DNA from: JAENVU01 sp963765075
Lineage (GTDB): Bacteria > Actinomycetota > Acidimicrobiia > IMCC26256 > JAENVU01
Direction of reading: 5' to 3'
DNA length: 64,000 nt
NCBI GenBank assembly: GCA_963765075.1
Contig: CAVXVA010000008.1
Span: 434,001 to 498,000, forward strand
The notes below the pieces were generated by a model. The model was not told the origin of the DNA, searched no databases, and was given only the letters and a program-made list of their open reading frames with translations. This document shows positions 1-8,102 of the stretch, piece after piece; within the stretch, counting starts at the first letter, position 1, and each line of letters begins with the position of its first letter. A program made the translations under genes and the position numbers.

Positions 1-24
1 CATTTAGGATATTCCGGACGAACG

Positions 25-57
25 GGCTAGCCTCCCCGAACCATCGGGAGGCTGGTC
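25..57 (+). promoter_or_regulatory. Hairpin abutting the ftsH start codon
   Basis: Bases 25-36 can pair with 46-57 (12 pairs, two of them G-U, with a 9-base loop). The 3' arm contains the GGGAGG ribosome-binding site and ends right before the ATG at 58. As RNA it would hide the ribosome site. A competing reading is that TAGCCT at 28-33 is the -10 box, in which case the transcript would start inside the loop and the hairpin could not form. Confidence 0.45.
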
Positions 58-1932
58 ATGAAGATGTCACGGCGAGTGGTAGCAGTGCTGGTCCTGGGCG
101 TGATCGCGCTGGCGGCCGTCCTCTGGTGGCCCCGCTCGAACCCACCCGTCCCGATGGACCTCTCCCAGTTCACACGCGAACTCGATGCCGGTCGGGTCCG
201 CACCGTCACCCTGTTGGACCGGGATCACGAACTCCGGGCCCGCCTGGCCGACGGGCGCGAGGTTGCGGTGCGGTTCCCCGAACAGTCGACCGACCAGATC
301 ACGACCGCGATCGCTCAGGCCGACGTGTCGTCGTTCAAGGTCGACCCGCAGAGCGACAACCGAGTCGTGTCGACGCTGCTCGGGTTGTTGCCGCTGGCGC
401 TGATCCTCGGCGTGCTCCTCCTCGTCCTGCGCCAGACCCAGGGTGGCGGCCGCAAGGGCCTGCTCGGATTGTCGGGCAAAGGCAAACCGCTCAAGGATCG
501 ACCGAGCGTGACCTTCGCCGATGTCGCCGGCTGCCCCGAGGCCGTCGACGAACTCACCGAGATTCGCGACTTCCTCACCGATCCGAAACGGTTCGAGATG
601 ATGGGGGCGCGGATTCCCAAGGGGGTCCTGCTGTTCGGACCGCCGGGAACCGGGAAGACATTGCTCGCTCGTGCGGTGGCGGGTGAGGCCGGGGTCCCGT
701 TCTTCTCGCTCTCGGGGTCGGACTTCGTCGAGATGTTCGTGGGCGTCGGCGCGTCTCGGGTACGGAAGCTCTTCGAGGAAGCGAAATCGGCGGCGCCTGC
801 GATCATCTTCATCGACGAACTGGACGCCGTGGGTCGCCAGCGCGGCGCCGGTGTCGGCGGCGGCCACGACGAGCGCGAGCAGACCCTCAACCAGATGCTC
901 GTCGAGATGGATGGTTTCGACGCGACTTCCGGGGTCATCGTGCTGGCGTCGACGAACCGGCCCGACATTCTCGACCCTGCACTGCTGCGCCCGGGCCGAT
1001 TCGATCGCCAGATCGTGGTGGACCGTCCCGACCTCGACGGTCGGATCGCGATTCTGCAGGTCTACGCCCGCCGGGTCGCGCTGGCCGACGACGTGGACCT
1101 CGCGGTCCTGGCTCGGCGCACTCCCGGGTTCACCGGTGCCGACCTCGAGAATCTCATCAACGAGGCGGCGTTGCTGGCGACGCGCCGGCACCTTCTCGTG
1201 GTCGGCGCCGAACACCTCGAGGAAGCCATCGACCGGGTGGTCGGCGGGCCCGAGCGGCGCAGCCGCGTGCTCTCCGACGCTGAGCGGCGTGTCATCGCCT
1301 ACCACGAGGGCGGCCACGCCCTCGTGGGCCACGCGTTGCCCGCGACCGACCCGGTGCACCGGGTGACGATCATTCCGCGCGGGCGGAGCCTGGGCAGCAC
1401 GTTGTCGTTGCCGACCGAAGACCGGTTCCTGGTCCGGCGGAGCGAACTGATGGCCCAACTGGCCATGTTGTTGGGCGGTCGGGCGGCCGAAGAGTTGGTC
1501 TTCGTGGACCCGACGACCGGCGCGCAGGACGACATCGCGCGTGCGACCACGATCGCCCGTCAGATGGTCACCGAGTTCGGCATGAGCGACGAACTCGGGC
1601 CGATGCGCTTCGGTGAGCCCGAGGGTGAGGTGTTCCTCGGTCGCGACATCTCGAAGCGCCGGGACTACTCCGACCCGGTGGCAGCCCGGATCGACGACGA
1701 AGTCCACGCGTTGATCCACCAGGCCCACCAGGTCGCGTTGGGGCTGCTGGTTCGGCACCGGGCTGCGTTGGATCGACTGGTAGCCGGTCTCCTGGAACGA
1801 GAAACCCTCCAAGCATTCGAGGTCGACCAGATCCTGAGCGACGTGAAGCGCGATGATGCGCCGGAGCTGGGGAGCGCCCGTCCGACGGCGCTCGGTGCCA
1901 GCCAACGTTCGTCGCTCGGGAGGATTGTGTGA
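58..1932 (+). CDS. ftsH: FtsH, ATP-dependent zinc metalloprotease of the membrane
   Basis: A 624-residue AAA protease that extracts and degrades membrane and damaged cytosolic proteins, normally as a hexamer. The N-terminus has a membrane segment at about residues 6-23, a short extracytoplasmic domain and a second membrane segment at about 103-122. Walker A (GPPGTGKT) lies near residue 195, Walker B (IIFIDELD) near 249, and the zinc site HEGGH at 416-420. The length is usual for the family. The ATG at 58 sits 6 bases after GGGAGG; a second in-frame ATG at 64 is possible. The stop overlaps folE by 4 bases. ftsH upstream of the folate genes is a common actinobacterial order. Confidence 0.97.
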   Translation: MKMSRRVVAVLVLGVIALAAVLWWPRSNPPVPMDLSQFTRELDAGRVRTVTLLDRDHELRARLADGREVAVRFPEQSTDQITTAIAQADVSSFKVDPQSDNRVVSTLLGLLPLALILGVLLLVLRQTQGGGRKGLLGLSGKGKPLKDRPSVTFADVAGCPEAVDELTEIRDFLTDPKRFEMMGARIPKGVLLFGPPGTGKTLLARAVAGEAGVPFFSLSGSDFVEMFVGVGASRVRKLFEEAKSAAPAIIFIDELDAVGRQRGAGVGGGHDEREQTLNQMLVEMDGFDATSGVIVLASTNRPDILDPALLRPGRFDRQIVVDRPDLDGRIAILQVYARRVALADDVDLAVLARRTPGFTGADLENLINEAALLATRRHLLVVGAEHLEEAIDRVVGGPERRSRVLSDAERRVIAYHEGGHALVGHALPATDPVHRVTIIPRGRSLGSTLSLPTEDRFLVRRSELMAQLAMLLGGRAAEELVFVDPTTGAQDDIARATTIARQMVTEFGMSDELGPMRFGEPEGEVFLGRDISKRRDYSDPVAARIDDEVHALIHQAHQVALGLLVRHRAALDRLVAGLLERETLQAFEVDQILSDVKRDDAPELGSARPTALGASQRSSLGRIV

Positions 1933-2531
1933 CCAAGGCTGGAGAGACGGGGACCGTCGACCTCGATCGGATCGCCCGCGCCGTGCGCGAGATCCTGATC
2001 GCGGTCGGAGAAGACCCGGAGCGCGACGGTCTGCTGAAAACGCCAGCACGGGTGGCGCGGATGTACGAGGAGATCTTCGCCGGGCTCCGCGAGGACCCGG
2101 CCAAGCACCTCACCGTGACGTTCGAGGCCAGCCACGACGAGATGGTCATGGTGCGCGACATTCCCTTGTATTCCGCGTGCGAGCACCACCTGGTCCCGTT
2201 TCACGGTGTGGCTCACGTGGCCTACATCCCCGGAGAAGACGGCCGGATCACCGGTTTGTCGAAGCTGGCCCGCTTGGTCGAGGGCTTCGCCCGGCGCCCG
2301 CAGGTGCAGGAGCGGCTGACCGCTCAGGTGGCCGATGCCATGATGGAGACCCTCAGACCCAAGGGTGTGTTCGTCGTCATCGAATGTGAACATCTCTGCA
2401 TGTCGATGCGCGGGGTCCGCAAGCCGGGCAGTCTCACGGTGACGTCGGCCGTTCGGGGGATTTTCAAGGCGAATCCGGCCACCCGGGCCGAGGCCATGGG
2501 CCTGATCGGCCCGCCCCGCTCTCGGGGCTGA
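1929..2531 (+). CDS. folE: GTP cyclohydrolase I
   Basis: This 200-residue cytosolic enzyme converts GTP to 7,8-dihydroneopterin triphosphate, the first step of folate synthesis. The zinc and catalytic motifs ACEHHLVPFHG and ECEHLCM are both present, and the length is typical of type I GTP cyclohydrolase. The start is the GTG that overlaps the ftsH stop as GTGA, which suggests translational coupling. It opens the folate block folE-folP-folB-folK. Confidence 0.97.
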   Translation: MTKAGETGTVDLDRIARAVREILIAVGEDPERDGLLKTPARVARMYEEIFAGLREDPAKHLTVTFEASHDEMVMVRDIPLYSACEHHLVPFHGVAHVAYIPGEDGRITGLSKLARLVEGFARRPQVQERLTAQVADAMMETLRPKGVFVVIECEHLCMSMRGVRKPGSLTVTSAVRGIFKANPATRAEAMGLIGPPRSRG

Positions 2532-2546
2532 GCCCGCTCAGCCCTG

Positions 2547-2552
2547 TACGCT
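2547..2552 (+). promoter_or_regulatory. -10 box for leaderless folP
   Basis: TACGCT lies 10 bases before the folP ATG, just after the folE stop. There is no convincing ribosome-binding site in between, so an internal leaderless promoter is inferred. Confidence 0.45.
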
Positions 2553-2562
2553 CAAAGGCTTG

Positions 2563-3414
2563 ATGTTCCGGTGGGCGACGATCTCGGGACCGGTCATGGG
2601 CGTGGTGAACGTCACTCCGGATTCCTTCTCCGACGGCGGCCAGTTCGTCACGCCCGGTGCCGCGATCGCCCACGGAATCAGTCTGGCGGCAGCCGGCGCG
2701 GCAGTCGTCGACGTTGGCGGTGAGTCCACGCGCCCCGGTGCCGAACCGGTCGGCGCGCCGGCCGAACGTGACCGGGTTCTGCCGGTGATCGCCGGGTTGG
2801 CCGCCGCGGTCGACGTTCCGATCAGCATCGACACTACGAAGGCCGCGGTCGCGGCCGCAGCGATCGACGCCGGTGCATCCATCGTCAACGATGTTTCGGC
2901 GGGTCAGGCCGATCCCGACATGCTACGAGTCGTTGCCGACGCGGGAGTGGGATTCGTTGCGATGCACATGCGCGGCGAACCTCGCACCATGCAGCGCGAC
3001 CCGCAGTACGGCGATGTTGTCACCGAGGTGATCGCCGATCTCGCTCAGCGCCTGGACGCGGCACGCGAGGCGGGAATCGCCGACGACGCGTTGATGGCGG
3101 ATCCTGGAATTGGATTCGGTAAGACCATCGATCACAATCTCGCGCTGCTCGCGCACCTGCCCGAACTCATCGCGGGGCTGGGCGTGCCCGTGCTGGTCGG
3201 GACCTCCCGCAAGTCGTTCCTCGGTCGACTGATCGATGTCGACGACCCGGCGGCCCGTGACGACGCCACGTTGGCGACGGTGGTGTGGGCGCTCGAACGG
3301 GGTGTGACCATGGTGAGGGTCCACGACGTGGTCGGCGCAGTACAAGCAGCCGCAATACTCGGAGCATTGGCGTGCGCAACGGTCGCGCGCCGGGAAGTGG
3401 TGGAGTCACGATGA
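2563..3414 (+). CDS. folP: Dihydropteroate synthase
   Basis: A TIM-barrel enzyme of 283 residues that joins 6-hydroxymethyl-dihydropterin diphosphate to p-aminobenzoate, and the classical target of sulfonamides. The pterin-binding signature NVTPDSFSDGG is near the N-terminus, followed by DVGGESTRPG, SIDT and the GTSRKSFLGR motif near the C-terminus. The ATG at 2563 is preferred over the TTG one codon upstream. The stop overlaps the next gene by 4 bases (ATGA). Confidence 0.97.
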   Translation: MFRWATISGPVMGVVNVTPDSFSDGGQFVTPGAAIAHGISLAAAGAAVVDVGGESTRPGAEPVGAPAERDRVLPVIAGLAAAVDVPISIDTTKAAVAAAAIDAGASIVNDVSAGQADPDMLRVVADAGVGFVAMHMRGEPRTMQRDPQYGDVVTEVIADLAQRLDAAREAGIADDALMADPGIGFGKTIDHNLALLAHLPELIAGLGVPVLVGTSRKSFLGRLIDVDDPAARDDATLATVVWALERGVTMVRVHDVVGAVQAAAILGALACATVARREVVESR

Positions 3415-3956
3415 CGACGTTGCGAGGCCGCTGGGCTCAAGGCCTCGAGCCGCGGATGTTCAGTTGGATCATCAAGGACCGGTTGGCGGCATCGGAGCGT
3501 CCGGGTGGATTCGCTCGGAACCATCGCAAGATCCGCCGCCAGGAAGAGTTGATCTGGTTGGCGCAGAATGACTTCACCCGGGTCATCTCACTGCTCGATT
3601 CGCCCCACAACCTGCATGCCTACGGTGAGGCCGGCATCGCGTGCGAACACGTGCCGCTCGGTCGCCATGACGAACTCGGCGATCGCCTGCCCTACATCTA
3701 CGAGTCGTTGGCGCGACGACTCGACGTACCGACCGAACGCATCTTGTTACATCACGAAGAGTTCGGCGATCGGCTGATCGGGATCCTGGCGGGCTACCTG
3801 CTCTATTCCGGGCTGGTCGACGAAGGGCCACACGCCACCTTGCTCATCGAACGGCTGACCAACCGGGAGCTCGGTGCGGTGGGTCGGGAGATCGTGGCCG
3901 TCACCGTCTCGGACCGGATCGTCCGCTCCGGAGCGGCGCGTCCGTCGACGTCCTGA
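3411..3956 (+). CDS. Dual-specificity-phosphatase-like protein lacking the catalytic Cys
   Basis: A 181-residue protein that I cannot assign to a named family with certainty. It has the general look of a small dual-specificity phosphatase: a basic N-terminal part, then a segment ILLHHEEFGDR followed by a long helix (LIGILAGYLLYSGLV). In active phosphatases this loop is HCx5R. Here the loop is HHEEFGDR at residues 114-121, with His115 where the cysteine would be and Arg121 kept. It is locked into the folate operon by a 4-base overlap with folP and a 1-base overlap with folB. A role in folate metabolism, perhaps as a binding or accessory protein, is inferred only from context. Confidence 0.6.
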   Translation: MTTLRGRWAQGLEPRMFSWIIKDRLAASERPGGFARNHRKIRRQEELIWLAQNDFTRVISLLDSPHNLHAYGEAGIACEHVPLGRHDELGDRLPYIYESLARRLDVPTERILLHHEEFGDRLIGILAGYLLYSGLVDEGPHATLLIERLTNRELGAVGREIVAVTVSDRIVRSGAARPSTS

Positions 3957-4306
3957 TGGGAACGATCCTCGTCACCGGGTTGGAGATCCTTGGCGTGCAC
4001 GGAGTGCTGGCCGAAGAGCAGACCCGGGCCCAGCCGTTCGCCGTCGACCTCGAACTCGACGTCGACCTCAGTGCGGCGAGCGCCTCCGACGTGTTGGCTG
4101 ACACCATCGACTACGGGGCCGTCATTGACGCCACCGTACGCGTCGTGCAGACCGAGCGGTTCCAGCTCCTCGAACGGCTCGCGGCGCGTATTGGCGAAGT
4201 GTGCCGGGAAGACGTCCGGGTCACCCGCGTGACCGTGACGGTGCGCAAGCTACGACCCCCGGTGCCGGCTTCGGTCGAGCACGTCGGGGTGCGGCTCTCG
4301 GTGTGA
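3956..4306 (+). CDS. folB: Dihydroneopterin aldolase
   Basis: This 116-residue enzyme cleaves 7,8-dihydroneopterin to 6-hydroxymethyl-dihydropterin and glycolaldehyde. The N-terminal GLEILGVHGVLAEEQTRAQPF segment and the later TIDYGAV and LLERLA stretches are typical of FolB, and the length matches the family. The ATG overlaps the preceding stop by one base, and its own stop overlaps the folK start (GTGTGA), consistent with one translationally coupled operon. Confidence 0.96.
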   Translation: MGTILVTGLEILGVHGVLAEEQTRAQPFAVDLELDVDLSAASASDVLADTIDYGAVIDATVRVVQTERFQLLERLAARIGEVCREDVRVTRVTVTVRKLRPPVPASVEHVGVRLSV

Positions 4307-4779
4307 CCCGGGCCTACCTCGGCATCGGTTCCAACCTCGGTGATCGCCGGGCCGAGTTGCAACGTGCTGTGGACGGTCTGGCCGCCACCCACGGGATCAC
4401 GGTGCTCGGGGTGTCGCCGGTGTACGAGACCGACCCCGTGGGTGGCCCCGTGCAAGACGACTTCCTCAATGCGGTCGTCGCGGTCGACACGGTGCTCGCG
4501 CCCTACGAACTCTTGGCCGCCTGCGCCGCGCTCGAACGGGCGGCCGAGCGGATTCGTGACGTGCGGTGGGGGCCCCGGACGCTCGATGTGGATGTGTTGG
4601 CCATGGATGGGGTGACGCTCGACGCCGACGACCTGACGATCCCGCACCCGCGCATGTTCGAACGGGGGTTTGTGCTCGCACCGCTGCACGACCTTTCGCC
4701 CGATCGCATCGAGCGACCGGCCGACGGCTGGCCCGGTGTGCGGCGCAGTGACGTCACCCTCACGGTCCCGACCCGATGA
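4303..4779 (+). CDS. folK: 6-hydroxymethyl-dihydropterin pyrophosphokinase
   Basis: A 158-residue kinase that transfers pyrophosphate from ATP to 6-hydroxymethyl-dihydropterin, giving the FolP substrate. The start YLGIGSNLGDR and the signature RDVRWGPRTLDVDVL are diagnostic. I chose the GTG at 4303, which overlaps the folB stop by 4 bases; longer upstream frames would run deep into folB. The stop overlaps the next start as ATGA. Confidence 0.96.
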   Translation: MTRAYLGIGSNLGDRRAELQRAVDGLAATHGITVLGVSPVYETDPVGGPVQDDFLNAVVAVDTVLAPYELLAACAALERAAERIRDVRWGPRTLDVDVLAMDGVTLDADDLTIPHPRMFERGFVLAPLHDLSPDRIERPADGWPGVRRSDVTLTVPTR

Positions 4780-4804
4780 GTCCCGACCCGATGAGTCCCG
4801 ACCC
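4766..4804. repeat. 15-bp tandem repeat across the folK stop and next start
   Basis: The unit TCCCGACCCGATGAG occurs at 4766-4780 and 4781-4795, with 9 bases of a third copy. It duplicates the start codon of the next gene, so that protein could begin MSPDPMSPDP or MSPDP. It looks like a recent slippage duplication. Confidence 0.85.
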
Positions 4805-5597
4805 CGCTCGCTCCGAGGTTCGTACCGTCGGTCTGGTCGGGCCCGGCCGGGCCGGTACCGGGATCGTCACGGCCATGACCGAGGCGGGGTGGTCGGTCGG
4901 GCCCGTCGCGGGGCGGAGCCCGGAGAGTGATGCGGTGCGCGAGGCCGCGTCTCGTTGGGGTGGCGAGGCGGTGCGGGTCGACGCCGCCGGCCGAGCCGAC
5001 GTCGTCGTGATCGCGACTCCTGATGCCGAGATCGAATCGGTCGCGGCCGCGCTCGCATCGACGGTTCGACCCGAGACGTTGGTCGTGCATCTGTCGGGCG
5101 CGCGAGGACTCGATGCGTTGACGGCGTTGTCGTGCCGGGTCGGCGCGCTGCATCCTCTCCAGAGTTTCGCGGCCCGGTTCGATGCCACGCGGGTCGCCGG
5201 GTCCTGGTGCGCGATCGCGGGCGATCGGCAGATCGAAGCCTTGGCCGCCGAGTTGGGAATGACACCGTTCTCCGTGGAAGACGGGGACCGCGCCGGCTAT
5301 CACGCCGCCGCGTGCATCGCCAGCAACCATCTGGTCGCACTCATGGCCCAAGTCGGAGCGACCACGACCGTGCCGCTCGAGGCCTTCGGGCCGCTGGTGC
5401 GCGCGACGGTCGACAATGTCATGGCGATGGGGGCTGCGCGCGCTCTGACCGGCCCCGTGGCGCGCGGTGACGTCGAGACAGTTCGTCGTCATCTCGCGGC
5501 GCTGCCCCTCGCCGAGCGGGATGCCTACCTGGCAATGGCTCAGCGGGCGGCCGCGCTCGCGGGTCGCGACCTCGATCTGGGGGTGCCACTCTCATGA
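4776..5597 (+). CDS. Rossmann-like/DUF2520 oxidoreductase next to panC
   Basis: A 273-residue protein with an N-terminal NAD(P)-binding Rossmann fold (VGLVGPGRAGTG), a middle section resembling ketopantoate reductase or F420-NADP reductase, and a C-terminal helical DUF2520 domain with the conserved GALHPLQSF and YHAAACIASNHLVAL stretches. The substrate is unknown. It overlaps folK and panC by 4 bases each, so a step in pantothenate synthesis, for example ketopantoate reduction in place of PanE, is a fair but unproven inference. Two in-frame ATGs, at 4776 and 4791, arise from a tandem repeat. Confidence 0.8.
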   Translation: MSPDPMSPDPARSEVRTVGLVGPGRAGTGIVTAMTEAGWSVGPVAGRSPESDAVREAASRWGGEAVRVDAAGRADVVVIATPDAEIESVAAALASTVRPETLVVHLSGARGLDALTALSCRVGALHPLQSFAARFDATRVAGSWCAIAGDRQIEALAAELGMTPFSVEDGDRAGYHAAACIASNHLVALMAQVGATTTVPLEAFGPLVRATVDNVMAMGAARALTGPVARGDVETVRRHLAALPLAERDAYLAMAQRAAALAGRDLDLGVPLS

Positions 5598-6481
5598 AGA
5601 TCGTCGAGACGGTTGCCGACCTGCGAGAGCAGTGTGATCGGGCCCGCGCGGCCGGCCGGCGAGTCGGATTCGTGCCGACGATGGGCTTCTTTCATGTCGG
5701 CCATCGATCGCTGATGGACCAGGCGCGGGCCGAGAACGACTTCGTCGTGGTCTCGCTGTTCGTGAACCCCACGCAGTTCGGGCCGGGTGAGGACCTGGGC
5801 GCGTATCCACGCGACCTCGAGGCCGACACTCGAACTGCGCAGGACGCAGGCGTCGATGTCATGTTCGTTCCGACGGTCGAGGTGATGTATCCCGATGGCG
5901 CGCCCCGCACCACGGTGCATGTCGCGGGCCTCACGGAAGGCATGTGCGGAGCCTCGCGTCCGATGCATTTCGACGGAGTGACCACCGTGGTCGCGAAGTT
6001 GTTCTCGATGGTCGGGCCGAGTCGGGCGTACTTCGGCCGGAAGGACTTCCAGCAGGTTGCGGTCGTGCGGCGCATGGCGGTCGACCTCGAATTTCCCGTC
6101 GAGGTCGTGGGGTGCCCGCTCGTCCGGGAGGCCGACGGCCTCGCGCTTTCGAGCCGAAACGCCTATCTCACCGAGGCCGAACGGGCGGCCGCTCCGGGAC
6201 TACACGCGGCGCTGCTCGGCGCGGCCGACCGGATCCGGGCGGGGGAGCGCCGGGCGGTAACGATCCGGGACCTGATTGCGGCGGCCGTCACTGCTCCGCT
6301 GGAGCTGGAGTACGTCGAGGTGCGCGATGCCGGTGATCTGTTTGCGATCGACCAGCTCGCGGGGGCCTTCGTGGTCGCGGTGGCGGCTCGCCTCGGCCGG
6401 GCCCGCCTGATCGACAACATCGTGGTGGACATCGATGGCACGGATGTCCGGGTCGACGTCGGCGTGCGAGTCGGTCCGTGA
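5594..6481 (+). CDS. panC: Pantothenate synthetase (pantoate-beta-alanine ligase)
   Basis: This 295-residue enzyme condenses pantoate with beta-alanine through a pantoyl-adenylate. The PTMGFFHVGH nucleotide motif, the FVNPTQFGPGEDL segment, FGRKDFQQ and the KMSKS-equivalent LSSRN are all present. The start ATG overlaps the upstream stop as ATGA. It links the folate block to the downstream NAD and CoA genes. Confidence 0.97.
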   Translation: MKIVETVADLREQCDRARAAGRRVGFVPTMGFFHVGHRSLMDQARAENDFVVVSLFVNPTQFGPGEDLGAYPRDLEADTRTAQDAGVDVMFVPTVEVMYPDGAPRTTVHVAGLTEGMCGASRPMHFDGVTTVVAKLFSMVGPSRAYFGRKDFQQVAVVRRMAVDLEFPVEVVGCPLVREADGLALSSRNAYLTEAERAAAPGLHAALLGAADRIRAGERRAVTIRDLIAAAVTAPLELEYVEVRDAGDLFAIDQLAGAFVVAVAARLGRARLIDNIVVDIDGTDVRVDVGVRVGP

Positions 6482-6525
6482 GATCGCGCTTCCCACTGGG
6501 CGGGCTCGCGGTGGCCTCGACCTCC

Positions 6526-6531
6526 TAGGCT
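6526..6531 (+). promoter_or_regulatory. -10 box for leaderless nadB
   Basis: TAGGCT lies 8 bases before the nadB ATG at 6540, in the 58-base gap after panC. No ribosome-binding site is visible, so the message is probably leaderless. Confidence 0.5.
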
Positions 6532-6539
6532 CCGCCGCC

Positions 6540-8102
6540 ATGGATCTCCTGGTGTTGGGGAGCGGAATTGCGGGGTTGTCCGCGGCGATTCACGCGGCGC
6601 AACGCGGCTGGACGGTGGGCGTGGTCACCAAGGGTGAACTCGCGACGTCGGCCACTCGGTACGCCCAGGGCGGGGTCGCGGCCGCGCTCGGAGCTCCGGA
6701 CTCCACCGAACTCCACGAGACCGACACCCTGACTGCGGGTGCGGGTCTCTGCGACACCGACGCCGTGCGGGTGCTCGTGACCGAGGGGCCGCGCCGAGTG
6801 CGTGAGCTCATGGCCCTCGGCGCGAAGTTCGACGAGCGCGACGGGGAGTTGCAACTCGCCATCGAAGGCGGGCACTCGCTCCCTCGTGTGGTGCACGCCG
6901 GTGGCGACGCCACTGGCGCGGAGATCGAACGGGCGCTGGCCGACGCCGCCCACGCCCTGCCCAACATCGACGTGCGCGAACGCTGCTTCAGCGTGGACGT
7001 CATCGTCGAAGCCGGGCGATGCGTGGGTATTCACGCCTTGGACCCCACGGGGCGGGCGACCGAGATCCGGGCCCGGCACACGGTGCTCGCCACCGGCGGG
7101 GCTGGGCAACTCTTCTCGGTCACGACGAACCCGGCGGTCTCGACGGGTGACGGAATCGGCATGGCGCTGCGGGCCGGCGTCGCGGTCGCCGATGTCGAGT
7201 TCATGCAGTTCCACCCGACCGCGCTCGACAACCCGAGCATGCCGAGGCCGTTGCTGTCCGAGGCGCTGCGCGGCGACGGTGCCGTGCTGCGGGACGAGGA
7301 CGGCGTGCAATTCATGCTGGGTGAGCATCCCCTCGCCGATCTCGCGCCGCGCGATGTCGTTGCCCGCGCGATTGCCCGTCGCCTGGTCGAACGACGGTTG
7401 CCCCACCTCTGGCTCGACGCCACCGCGATCGACGAGTTCCCGAGCCGGTTCCCGACGATCTGGGCTTCGGCGCAGGCGGTCGGACTCGATCCCCGGACCG
7501 ATTTCCTGCCCGTCGCCCCCGCGGCCCACTACCTCTCCGGCGGTATTGCCACCGACCTCGACGGTGCCTCCACGTTGCCCGGTCTCTGGTCGTGCGGTGA
7601 GGCCGCGTGCTCGGGCGTGCACGGCGCCAACCGGCTCGCGTCGAACTCGTTGCTCGACGGGTTGGTGTTCGCGCCGCGGATCGTCGAGGCGATTGCGGCC
7701 GGTAAGGACGCACCCGAACCGACAGGTGTGCTGCGGGGCATCGATCCGGGAATGCTCGATCCCCCCGAGGTGTCGATTCGGCCGGAGGGTGCAATGAGCT
7801 TGGCCGACCTGCAGCAGGTCATGACCACCGGTGCCGGCGTCCTGCGCGATGGGTTCAGCCTCGAGACCGTGGCTCGGTCCGTCGCGATCGACGTCGAAGC
7901 CCACGACGTCGCCGGATTCGAGGTGCGCAACCTCTTGTCGGTCGCGCGGGCGCTCGTCGCGGCCGCGTTGGCTCGACAGGAGAGTCGTGGGACCCACACC
8001 CGACTGGACTTCCCGGAGACGTTGGCCGAGTTCTCGGGGCGGTTCTTCGGGTGTGGAGGGCCGCCGGTCTATGTCCCGTTGCCGGCGGAGGTGCCCGCAT
8101 GA
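6540..8102 (+). CDS. nadB: L-aspartate oxidase
   Basis: A 520-residue flavoprotein that oxidises L-aspartate to iminoaspartate, the first step of de novo NAD synthesis. The FAD-binding start LVLGSGIAGLSAA, the RYAQGGVAAALG loop, the MQFHPTAL active-site stretch and GEAACSGVHGANRLASNSLLDGLVF are all recognisable. The frame is open further upstream, but the dinucleotide fold begins right at the ATG at 6540, which has a -10 box 8 bases before it. The stop overlaps nadC as ATGA. nadA is not found beside it. Confidence 0.96.
   Translation: MDLLVLGSGIAGLSAAIHAAQRGWTVGVVTKGELATSATRYAQGGVAAALGAPDSTELHETDTLTAGAGLCDTDAVRVLVTEGPRRVRELMALGAKFDERDGELQLAIEGGHSLPRVVHAGGDATGAEIERALADAAHALPNIDVRERCFSVDVIVEAGRCVGIHALDPTGRATEIRARHTVLATGGAGQLFSVTTNPAVSTGDGIGMALRAGVAVADVEFMQFHPTALDNPSMPRPLLSEALRGDGAVLRDEDGVQFMLGEHPLADLAPRDVVARAIARRLVERRLPHLWLDATAIDEFPSRFPTIWASAQAVGLDPRTDFLPVAPAAHYLSGGIATDLDGASTLPGLWSCGEAACSGVHGANRLASNSLLDGLVFAPRIVEAIAAGKDAPEPTGVLRGIDPGMLDPPEVSIRPEGAMSLADLQQVMTTGAGVLRDGFSLETVARSVAIDVEAHDVAGFEVRNLLSVARALVAAALARQESRGTHTRLDFPETLAEFSGRFFGCGGPPVYVPLPAEVPA

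Noticed and set aside
67..2049. A 660-codon open frame on the minus strand across ftsH
   Set aside because: It mirrors a clear ftsH gene; long antisense frames are expected at this GC content. The translation is Arg/His/Asp-rich with no domain.
4766..4804. Short tandem repeats as a CRISPR array
   Set aside because: The units are directly adjacent with no spacers, and no cas gene is present anywhere in the window.
6435..6539. Upstream extension of nadB
   Set aside because: It overlaps the end of panC, and the FAD-binding fold begins exactly at ATG 6540, which has a -10 box before it.
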